64,000 nucleotides of DNA from Actinernus sp. WN-2022 (taxonomy: Eukaryota > Cnidaria > Anthozoa > Actiniaria > Actinernidae), in contig JAOWCC010000019.1 in assembly GCA_030867875.1 (NCBI GenBank), positions 109,806,047-109,870,046 of the forward strand, read 5' to 3'. Made by a program: the position numbers and the translations under genes. Below the pieces are notes generated by a model, which saw only the letters and a list, made by a program, of their open reading frames with translations, searched no databases and had not been told where the DNA came from. Below are positions 12,699 through 24,700 of the stretch, in pieces (the stretch's first letter is position 1; each line of letters opens with the position of its first letter).

Positions 12699-12734
12699 AT
12701 GATGACAAGGAGAATAGAAATAGAGCTTTTAAAG
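12699..12734 (+). CDS. TDRD12: TDRD12 coding exon 1 (start codon)
   Basis: Encodes [12 protein letters not shown], which joins in phase 0 to VVDAGHF of exon 2; the human protein starts comparably (LLVLKIEDPGCF). ATG at 12699 is the first in frame after a TAA at 12675. An acceptor-like TTTGCAG ends at 12662, so the exon probably begins at 12663 and an untranslated exon lies upstream. Donor: AAAG|GTTGGT. Confidence 0.7.
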
Positions 12735-15700
12735 GTTGGTTAAATATAAGTACATGTAAAACAGCATGGTATTCAAAAACTTATCTAAAGCATATCTACA
12801 ATAACAGCACAATTTGTCATTGTATTCTTTATTACGTACTTGAGCATTAAGGGAAGTGGCTTTATATCTGGACCAGACACTGTTATTTTCAGCGATTTTT
12901 CTGTGAAATGAACCTCTGCACACATGTGGGATGGTTCAAACCCAATATGACTAATAAAGTATAGATACAATGGGTAACCTGTAAAACCTAGTGTTGGTCT
13001 GCATTGGTGGGAAGATAAACACTAACTAGTATAATCAACTAAGTTGATTAAGGTATGCTAACTGCTGTGGAAAGCGAGTAGTATGAGCTGACATTTTGAG
13101 CGCTAGCCTTCGTCAGAGCAAAAGAGAGAATTGTGGGTGGGGAGACGGTTTATAAAGTGTTGAGTGCATGTTTACCACTGAGGAAACATGTACTCGGATC
13201 ATGTTTCTTCAGCAGTAATCATGCACTCAACACTATACATGTATAAACCATCTCCCCACCCACAATTCCCTCTTTTTCTCTGACGAAGGGCTAACGCTCG
13301 AAATGTCAGCTGCTACTCGTTTTCGGTTAGCATATGGCAGTTAGCATACCTCAATCGACTTTTAATAGTTGATTATACTTGTGTACAGATGCATTCTTCA
13401 AGGAAAATATTGTGTATCATTTCAATCCAGCATTGAAGGAGGTGACTGTAGCCAATTAACATTTACCAATTGAAGTCATTGATTCATACACTACTGTAGC
13501 TCCCTTTAACAATTCAATGCTGACTGCAGGTTCTATGTTTGTAAACAGATGTGTTTTCTTTGCCTTTATTTCAGGTTGTTGATGCTGGTCACTTTCAGGC
13601 CCGTCCCATTGCCAAACCAGGTTCAGAGTATGAGTCATTTATGGGTCAGTTGAATGATTATTTTCAATGTGGCAAGGGGGCGCACAGCTCAGGGCAGTCT
13701 GTTATCCCGCTGAAAGGAAAGGTACCACTTAGAAAGGTTTACATTTCATTCATATTTACTCCATTCCTCGTTGGCCATGAGCTTATGTATCACTCAAGCT
13801 CAATTTTTTTCATTGTCATCATCATTGGCATCACCATTGTATTTTTTATCATCATCATTGTAATTGTCATCATGTCAAGTGATGTTTTGGAGAAATATAT
13901 TTTAGTGACCAAAACCTACCATCTGGCGGCCAAAAGAGTGTGGTTAGTCACCAGTTGCAACCTTAATGGACAGGTTAATTTGGGCACTAGTAAGAGCTGT
14001 CAACATATTGCTTACACATTTCAGAAGTATGCTGTGAAACGAACAATGGATAAGTGTTGGTACAGAGCAAGGATTCAAAACATTATGTCAACGACATGTG
14101 GGCCACAAGCAAGGTAGGATATGGACATAAACATGTAACTGTTGTCTGTAGCATGAGTTGACCCATGTGTGGGTCACAAGCAAGCTAGAATAGTGACATA
14201 AGTGTGTGGGTGAACTCATGCTACAGATAACAGTTACACCTATTTGACTTAACATGCTAGCAGCTCTTCTTGGTGTTTTTTTTTGCTCAAATGTTTTCGG
14301 ATTGGGCTACCTGTGGTGTGGGGTCAAAATGGGGTGAGGAAAAAAGGGAAGGGATGGGAAGTGAAAGAGAAGGAAAGAAGAGCCTGCATGCAAGGCATAC
14401 AATGTAGAGTTCACCCCTGGTGAGGTGAAAGGTTGTCACGTGTCAGTGGTGTGTCTTACTGTCAGACAATCAACAAATAATAACAAAGTTAAAATGTAAA
14501 TAAACATGACTGTTCAAACATTTTTGCGCTGTTGGTATCATAACAACACTTTCGCATGTATGGAGCAAACTAAAGAGTAGAAAGAAGTCTTGAAGCCAAA
14601 TGATTGCACTACACACACAATTTTTGTCATCTGTGTAAGTCTTGTTTCAAGTACATTACAAGTAATTCTAGCCATCCTTCTACAGAAAGATGATTTAATA
14701 AAGCATTGAATTGAGAGGGGACAGTGTTGGCTTCATTGTGTGAGGTTGTTGGCTTCAAGGTCGCAAAATCATCTATCTAGTTTGTTGGACCATGTTTGTA
14801 AACCTTGTGGACAAAAATCAGGGAGCGGTCAGTAATTTTTTTTGGGGCTACTATTATGGGGGGGAGGGTTACATTTTTTTGGGCACTGGTTTGGGGAGGG
14901 TCACATTTTTTTCAGTGCAGATAAGGGGGAGGTCACGATTTTGTATGCTCCAAATGGTTGGAAAAAAATATATCATTTTTGTACTGTAAGTTATAATAGT
15001 GCAGCAGCAGCCTATTCCCATACACTCTTTCAGTCTGGTTGTGCTATCCTATTCCCATACACCCTTTCAGTCTGGTTGTGCTGTCCTATTCCCATACACT
15101 CTTTCAGTCTGGTCATGCTGTCCTATTCCCATACATCCTTTTGGTCTGGTTGTGTAGGACCAACAATGCTTTTTGAACTACATTGTAGCTGTCTATTAAT
15201 ATGTTTATTCTTTATTTTTAGTGTTTCACTTGTTGATGTTGGAGAAACAACGTTAGTCCCATATACCATGTAAGTTATTTAATGTACCGCTACTGTACTT
15301 GTTTTAGTATTTAATATATACTTTGGACTCTGCTAATAAATACCTCTTTATTAACTGAGGGTGAGATCCATTAGAAAGACTGCAGAAAAGAGCACTAGGT
15401 ATTGTCTTCTCTTTAACATCCTATTTAGAGGCTTTATTGCTTGCGGGGCAAGTCCCCTATATCAAAGAAGACAAGAGATTACTAACACTATGTTTCAGCA
15501 CAAGCGTTTACCACCATTAAGTAATGTGTTGTATTCACTTAGGAAAAAACTCAGGGTACAAGTACCTTTATGTAAGACAAATAGATTTCAAAACAGTTTT
15601 ATTATTTCTAACTCGAGCAAATGCTTTTCCAGTTAGGTGGCTAGATTGCTGTCATTATTATTGTATCAATATTATGTATTTTTAGTTTTAGTGTTTGTAT

Positions 15701-18700
15701 TATTAGCATTGTTATTGTACACTAGACTCTTAATATAATTATCTTGGAATTCTTAGTACTTATATTGTAAAGCTCATCATAATAGCCCACTTCTGAGATA
15801 TGCCTCACTTCTTACATACAAAGGAATCAATACGAGGCTCCATGGATGCATAATGGTCAGTTAAATTTGTGACAACTACAGACTGAAGTGGTGTAGTTTT
15901 GCTGTCACTAACGACTGAGCATTATGCATGGAGCCTCGTATTGATTCCTTTGTATTTAGGAAGTGAGGCGTATCTTGGATTTGAGCTATTCAGCCTTCTG
16001 CCTGTAAGTTTTTATATTAAACCATGTGTCTGTCTGTCTTTCTACCTATCTATCTATCTTAGTATCATACTTGGCTGTATAATATAATATAATAAAATAA
16101 ATTATTATTATTATTCATAAAAGTGATTATGTGGTCCTCTCATTTCTGTACATGCAGGATCCAGGAGCTTCCACCAGAATTTGAGAACATCCCATTCCAG
16201 GCGATGGATTGTTTTCTAACTGGAGTCAAGCCATTGAACATGGTCACTTCATACTTTGACCTCACAACAACCAAACAGTAAGTTCATGCAGATAACAAAA
16301 TCACATGATGTAAATTCATGTAAAGTTCACGTAAAGTCTACAAAATAGGTCAAGTGGGCATCGTAAAGTAAATAGGCTAAAGTGAACAATCTGCACCGAA
16401 AAAAATTGGTCGGCTGACCACTTACCAACCACTTACCAACTACTTACCAACTTACTTACTTGAGAACTGCAGTTTAGATGGTTTCCTATGCCATTTATGC
16501 ATTGGAACATACGTTTACTATGTTGTAGACAGTTGGATATTGATGAAAATAGTGTACTCATTATATTTGTCTCTTCTTCTTTGCTCTTCTTCTTTGCAGC
16601 TAGCATTCATTCCATGAATTTAGCGAACCCACGCCATCTTGGATTCCCATCTAGCCATTTAGCAACACAGGCAGCCCGCAGCAAATAAACATACCGCTAT
16701 CTCGCAAACTGCTGCACACTACAGCACGCTGCAGCAAATACGCGCTTGGCCAGTACTTTTTTTCTCGTTCAGATGTGATGCTGCCTCAAAATCTTCTAAG
16801 TAACATTTATTGAAGTCTTCAGGAGATGTGCTATCCCAATCTCTCAGCTCTACCTTCCCTTACAAACGCGCTTTTTTAATATGTGATTACTACTAGTTAT
16901 TAGCGTAAGCATGCCGCAAAGAAATGTTTTTTTTTTTATTAAAACCAATTAATGTCAGGTTAGGACTAGTAACAAGTGATGCCATGCGGTCAAAACAAAA
17001 TGGCGTTGGGTTTACGCTTGTGAAGAACTATCGATGTTATTGTTGCCCTCATTGTTGCAAGAACACTAAAGTGTTGTGAAACTATCTTAAGAAGCTATTA
17101 AGTGTTCTTATATGGTATTTTATTTCAACTGGACCTAGTGAAGAAATGAGAAACACGTAATTTCCGAGTTCACAAATTACCGACCTCTTACCAACTACTT
17201 ACCAACCACTTACCGACCACTTACCGACACAGTTTTACCAACCACTTACAAACTGCTTACCGACCACTTACCGACCACTATTTTTCGGTGCAGATTGTTC
17301 ACTTTAGCCAAGTAAATATTATCAGGGTTGTAGCCATAAGGTCAAGGAAATGCCCCCCCCCCCCTCCCTCTTGCCACATCGGACTGCCCCCCCCCCTCCC
17401 CCTTGACTCTTATATTGAGTCCCAATTAAACGTAGCCACTGGATGTCTCACTTCACTTGAAAACTGTTTTTTATCCCATTTGTTTTCTGACTTTGCCTGA
17501 CCTTACCTTCAAACATTCCCCCATTTTTTAACACTTTTTCCCCATTTCTGATTTTGTCTGACCCAATTCCTGGCAACAACCTTAATTATTTAAAGAGTCT
17601 CAATATTTTCATTGACAGAGTGTGTGATCATTGGAGTGAAGCAGCCACCAACTTTGTAATCACATGTACAAGAGGTACAGTATCTTTGAATTCACAAGAA
17701 GTTACCCTGTGTTGTCAATTTGTATGATTTGTTTGGGCTTCATTTTTTTTTTGAAAGGTTAATAGCATTTAAATTGCAGCTGATCAGGTTCCATGTTGTT
17801 ATAGGTTGCAGGCTGTATGTTCAGATCCAGGGTGAAGATGAAAGAGGGTCTTATCAAGTGCTGTTGCATGCAGAAAGTTCCCTACAGGAGGTATGCCACC
17901 TCCCTGTTAGCTCAATGGTTAAGCTCTGTTTTGTCATATGGGAAGTGGGGGGTTCAAGACCTTCACGAATTCTCGGATAAGGACATTAAATTGCAGGTCT
18001 CCTGTTTGCCTCAAGTTCCTCAGTCTTTCAAGACTGTCATGAGCTGCCAACGTTAAATAAGGTCACTTTAACTTTATGAAAAATGTTTCTTTTCACCCCA
18101 CTCTAGGTCAAACATGATAATATTATATATTAATTTAATTTGTCGAGAAGTACAGTATTGTGGGTTGGTAGTGTGCCCTCCTCCTTTTCCACAAAAAAAG
18201 TAAGAAAGTTTACCTTGGGTGCAGGAGGTTAGAACTTTTGTCTTGCTCATGATTATTCATGTTTTGGGTTCCAACAGATACGCTCTTACTCAGACCTTCA
18301 TAAGAGTAGAATTCATTAGTGCATAGCTCCTTGCTGGCAACATTCCACACATTATCATTGGTGTAGAGAGATAGTAGAAGCCCTGGTATCCAGGGTAAAG
18401 AAAGTTATGAAAACAAAATTAGAAATTATTGGAGATCTGGTAAAACCCAGTTTCAGAGGATATGTGGGTTTTTGCTCTGTCTTAATGATTATGTTGGTGG
18501 TAATTTCTTATTTTGATTAAACATTTCAGACTTGCATCAATGATGACCTTGTTCAAAGGGAATTTGCAGTATTTTCTGCTGAACCATCAAAACAAGGTAC
18601 TGCATTTGTTCAGTTATATAGCCATGAGATAAATGTACATGTATGTAAGTTTGTTACACACACAGGGTTTTAAAGTGCACCTAACTCTTCCTGCAATTTT

Positions 18701-21700
18701 TCTACCTATGAACCTCCGAAACGTTTTGAGTACTTCTGTGAAGAAAGTTTTGGTTTACAGAGAATACTCTATGTTCTACGCTTCTTTGAAATGTAAGTAA
18801 AAGCCTGGGTTCATTCCTGGGTAGATGTCATCTAGTAATTAATTCGACTTTGCAATAATTTGAAGAAATACTTAAAATGTTGACTACAATGACTTTTTTC
18901 TTTACTAACAACTCACAAACTGTGTTTCCTTCTCCTCAATTAACTGACAACAGACACATATACATGTATGTGGGAGGCAGTCCTGACTGTCAGTTAAGGT
19001 GGCTCACCTGGATTTTCCAGGGATGCACTTTTTCCCACTTTGAACGGCTGATACTCCACTGTCAGAGCTCGGTCAGGCTAGCCACTTCACCCATTTACTA
19101 GAAATAGAACAAACTTTTCAAAAATGTAGGTTTGTTTGACATCGGTGTTACCATAGCAACACAGCATTGACGTCATGTATTTTACATATCATCAATTTTC
19201 TCGAAATCTAGACCTAAACTTTTAAAATGACCTAGTATCCCTTGTAGTCTAGATGTAGGCCTTCGAGACTGCAAAGTTTAAAAAAATTGTATGAGAGCGT
19301 TTTTGAGAAAAATTGGGATGAATATTTTCGTTAAAATAATTAACAATTCGCCTTACTTCCTGTTTAGTCGTCGAGAACTGTGTTTTCCAGACCGATTCAA
19401 GCGATGTTTTTAGCATATTTCATACCTGTGGCATAGGACTACTTCCCATGAAAATTTCATTCCATTTGCTTTATTCGATTTCGGTTTATGAATCATAAGT
19501 AATGTCATAAATATGCTCAACTTTCTTCACAGAAGTACTAAACTTTTTTGGCAGTTCATAGATAGAAAAATTGCAAGAAGGGTTAGGTGCACTTCAAAGA
19601 ATGTCGATAAACATTCATGAAAACTGACCAATGGATGGATTTCATCTGTTGTCAGTAGCTTTTGCTTACACAACATCAATTCTCCAAAAGGAAAGTACTA
19701 TGATAATCATGTTTTTTCGGTAATTATATTCAATTGTTTAATCTGAAATAAAGAGGATTTGTGTTAACAACATATTTTACTACAGAGGAGAGCCCATCAA
19801 AAGCTGAAAGGAGGCGCATAATGCAGGAGAACTTCCAGAGACAGCAACAAGAGATAGTGAATGCCTTCATGCAGAGTGCAAACCTGACCAAATCTGAAGA
19901 AACAACAAGTACAGATGACGAGTCCTACAGTTTTCAGTCAAGAAGTAGCAAGCTCCAGTCCCAAACACATCAAAGAAGCTCCTTAGATATCTTGAAACAG
20001 CAAGTTGCAGGAATTAGAGAAAGCATGTCTAGTAATCTGTCAGCCCCTGTTGCCCGTATACCACAAGGCAATGCTGAATGTAGGTTGACACCACAGGCAG
20101 TCCCTTCTCAAGATGGGCATGAGGGAAGCCAAGTACCAAACATGATCACTACTGAACAATGGGCCCCAGTCCAAGGACTGCATTTAGGAATAGAAGATTC
20201 TAGGGTTGCACATATTGAATACAATTATCCCCAGAGTTTTGAGAGCCACAGTGGAAGGGAGACTTTAACTAGGAAACCTTATTCTGAATCTGCTGATGTT
20301 GAAAGTGAATCATTATTTGCATCAAGACAGCAAGGAAATGTGACTCAAAATTCTCAGGATACTATTGCAAGGGATACATTTGCTAGGAAACCTTACTTAC
20401 TGTCTAGCCAAGGGCAAGCAACTAGGACGTTTGATGTTCAGGATACTTATGAGGGAGTGCCTTTAGCAAGAATGCCTGATTTGTTGTCTTCAAGGAAAGA
20501 AGAATGTCAGCCGACATCATTGTTCGACAGATTGCACGAAGTTGGAAGCACACCGCAGATCACTAATGATAGAAATACTTCAGATAGGAAGCCATTTTCT
20601 TTTTCTAACGATGAAGAACCTGGACGGGTGAGATTTATGTCGGCAAGGCTCCCAGCTACAGGTAAGGGTGAACCAAGTATCTCCACTACACAGAATATGA
20701 CATCAAAGTTAAAACCCATTTTGAAAAAGAACAGAGATTCCAAGGAATGGTACAGTAGTGGTTCATCGAGTGATCAGGAAGCAAGAACAAGAGATGTCCG
20801 AACAACAGCCAGACAGTATAGAGAGCCAAGCCAAAACTCAGCATTTCCTTCAAAGACCAGTCATAATCTAATATCTACTAATGCTTCAAATATTGCTGCA
20901 TGCTTTCCAACTTTATCAAGTCAGACTGAAGCTAAGACAACTCTACAGCTTCCATCTGAGTTGTTGCTTGGATCACCGAAATCAATTACCTCAGAGACAG
21001 ATATCCACAATGGTGTACTAATCCATGGTGAGAGTGCTCCACAGCCTTTCCTGTCCATGGATAAATGTCCTTTTTATGAGTTTGGGCCTCGGCTTGGTAT
21101 CAAGTATCCCAGCCCAATCCAAAGGCATTTTTGGCCTGCACTACTAAGAGGAAGGGATGTTGCTGGCGTGTCACCTCATCATTCAGGCAAAAGGCTGGCA
21201 TACTTGCTGCCAATTATTGCACAAGTACTGGAGCCGAGTGCATATTCTGAGCTGCCACTTACAAATGGGGTTAGTAAGAAGTGTACAATGTACATGTAGA
21301 TGGGACTTGTAGGTCTATACTGCATACGTGTAGGTTTTATTTATTTATTATTTATTTAAATAATCTTTATTGGTAGAAAGATAATGATTACAAAATTATG
21401 TAACAACTACAGCCGTACTGTGACAGGAACAAACAAATACAGACTTATACAGACTTGACTTATATTATTTAAAAAAACATGCATATTTAAGACACTACCT
21501 GAGGCCACACAGGAAAACAAAAAAAACAAAGAAAAAACCAGAGGTGAACTATATTTCAGTTAAGTGAGCCAAGTTAGGAGCTTGCTCCATTTTTCATAAT
21601 GAAAAGAAAGTTTATCCTTTTCTCTAGCAATAACTAGTTCTATGGTGTAGACTGTTCTTAGTTTGTTGATGAATATACTGATTCTTGGAAGTTGGTCTTT

Positions 21701-24700
21701 AAAGTGCCTATGAAGCTTAATTTTTTATTTTAGATATCAATTCTACATTAAGTGAATAGTAGAATGGTACAATATATCTTGTTTTGAATGCTGTGCCGCT
21801 GAGTTGAGGAGGTTTTAATATCCAAAATGCTAATTACATGACGTCAGGGGAGGCATCAATTATTATACAATTTTTTTTGTTACAATTAAACAATTTTTTT
21901 AAATTATCAGTGTTATACCCATGGTTGAAATAAAATGATTTTAGAAATTTGTTTTCCTATATCAGTAGAAACGCCCATTCACAACCAGTAAGAAGTGATT
22001 GCAGATACCTCCCCTGACGTCATGTAATTAGCATTTTGGATATTAAAACCTCCTTAACTCAGCAGCACAGCATTCAAAGCAAGATATATTGTACCATTCT
22101 ACTATTCACTTGATGTAGAATTGATATCTAAAATAAAAAAATAAGCGTCATAGGCACTTTAAGCTTACAGGTGTAAATAAAATATTTAGCTAGCAGAATA
22201 ATGTGATTTATTGAAATGAAATCTTCAATTGGCTCTGCCAACCCCAACATAACATTGAGTTCATTTACATTTTTCCAAAATAAATCATGTTTAACTAGAA
22301 CTTGTTGTACTGCGAGCCAGAATGGTTGAACTAAGGGACAATGAAATAGGAGGTGCTGTAAAGTTTCGTCTTTAGTATGGCAAAAAGAGCAGAGAGGAGA
22401 CTGTATCTTGCCAATTTTATAGCGCAAAAATTAATGATTTGTGTATAAAATATGGTGAAGGATTTTTAATTGAAATTCTCGTTTTTTTGTTTCTAATGTG
22501 CATTTGAAAGGAATAGAGTAAATGAGTTTCCAATCGATGGATTGTTTCTGCGAAGCAAAATAATTATCAAAATATCCTTTTGCAGTTGGAATTACAGCAA
22601 TTTTGGAAATAAAACAATGATAAATCTTTTTAGAAGTAGTTTTACTGAGCAAGATTAGACTATTGCCCACATTTAGAGATATACTTTGGATATCAAAAGG
22701 TTCTAACAAACTAAATATCAAAGTTGAATGATTCTTAAGTTTCTGATTTCCATTTATTAGGCAGAGCGTCATAACTACTTCGTAGATAAAACATTTCTAA
22801 TGTGTTAAAAATTGGAATATTTCCTTTAAGTTTCAAGTCCTTATTGTCATACAAATCCCCAATTTTAACAAACCCCTTTCAAAAAAATATTTTTTGTTAA
22901 ATACATATTTCTTGTCTATACATATAAATTTATTGTTCCAAATAAGTTGGTTAACAATGTCATCTAGTGTACTTGGAATATAATTATTTAAATCTGACCA
23001 AGCTGCTAGACATTCTTTATAGTATTTAGGTAGATCCAAAGACAGTCTAGAGTATTCAAAATTACAATGAAATAACAGTTTACCGCCTACATTCTTTAAA
23101 TAATAATTTAAGATGGTTTTCCAATATGATGGCGATTGTTCAAAAAATATTTTGATACAGACAACTCTTTGAGTTTGAATCATTGACAGAGGTAATATCA
23201 GGCATTTTTAGGCCTCCGTCTTATATTTTATTTATGAGCACTAACCGTTTGACCTTATATTTTCCATTCCAAAGAAAACTATATAATATTTGATTTTTTA
23301 AATTATTTTATGAAGTTTTCATCGGCGTTAATGAAAGAAAGGCAATATAAGATTTTGGGAATTGCGAATGTTTTTATTATTTGTATTTTTCCTATTAAAG
23401 TAAGGCCTCTCCCTTTCCAGTTTTTAAAAGTTGTTTTGAGGAATTTTACAATAGCCTCGAAGTTAAGTTTTTTGATTGAGTTTCGTCCTTGGTAAAATAA
23501 ATACTAATAATTTTGCTACTGTTTTGATTTCCTTTACATTTAATTCTTCAGCTGTAATCTTCATAGATCCCAAACATAGCACTTCTGTTTTTTCTGTGTT
23601 CATTTTTAGACCAGAATATTGACTGAAGACATTAAGGGTATATATTAGGCACACAAAATAATGTCATCAGCAAAAGTAACTAATTTGATTTCCTTTTTAT
23701 CAACTTTAATTCCTTTTATGTTTTGGTCATACCGAATATGTATTGTCAATAACTCAAGCACAATTATAAAAAGTAAGGGCGAAAGAGGATCTCCCTGACA
23801 AACACCGCGAGTGATATCGAAATAGGGCGTGGCACAACCATTATTTATCACACAACTTGAGATATTAGTATAAGACATACCGGTATCTACCCAGGAGATG
23901 AAGGACTCTCCAAAATTTAATTTTTTTTAAGGCCTTCATAAGAAACTATCGATTTACCGAATCAAAAGCTTTCTCAAAATCAATTGTTGTTAGGAGGGGA
24001 GTCAATATTCCGCTTTTTTGTAAAATGTATTAAATCATCAATTGTTCTAATGGCATCAAATATAGTCCTTCCTTTCACGAATGCATTTTGATTACGATGT
24101 ATTATTCTAGGTAGAACGTTTTCGAGCCTCTTTGCTATGGACTTAGAACCAATTTTGGGCAATCCCTTTATGTAGGACGACACAAATTTTTACCAAAAAT
24201 ACGATAGAATACAACACAATACAATTCAATACAATTCAATACAACAATAGAATGCAACACAATACAATACAATAGAATACAATTTGGTAGCAATTCGTGT
24301 TGTCCTACATGAAGGGACGCCCCAATTTTGACATCCACATTAATAATTAATGTGGATGTCAAAATTGGGGCGTCCCTTCATGTAGGACAACACGAATTGC
24401 TACCAAAACATCGTGTATACTCGTTCAGTATTTGCCGGCAATGGGACGTGGATGAAAACATCGTGTGTACACTCGTTCAGTATTTCCCGGTTATTAGTGC
24501 CTCCAATTTCGTATTTGACTCCAATCTTGTTTTTCCAAAAGAGTAATAATGGCTTGCTTCTGTGACGTTGTTAGTTCTCCTTTTTTATAGCAAGAATTCA
24601 AACAATTCACTAACGTATTGCCTAAAAGCGGCCAAAATGTTTTATAAAATTCTATGGTTAAGCCATCGTTACCAGGTTTTGTATTATTTTTCATAGTTAA

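Noticed and set aside
13551..14117. A single 188-codon ORF through exons 2 and 3
   Set aside because: It runs through intron 2 by chance; the middle ([18 protein letters not shown]) is low-complexity intron, and the start would be a GTG.
14842..15273. A 143-codon frame before exon 4
   Set aside because: Intron sequence with G-rich and 38-bp repeats; only the last 16 codons match Tudor 1.
24328..24546. Open frames starting [16 protein letters not shown] on both strands
   Set aside because: The identical start on both strands comes from the palindrome; not a gene.
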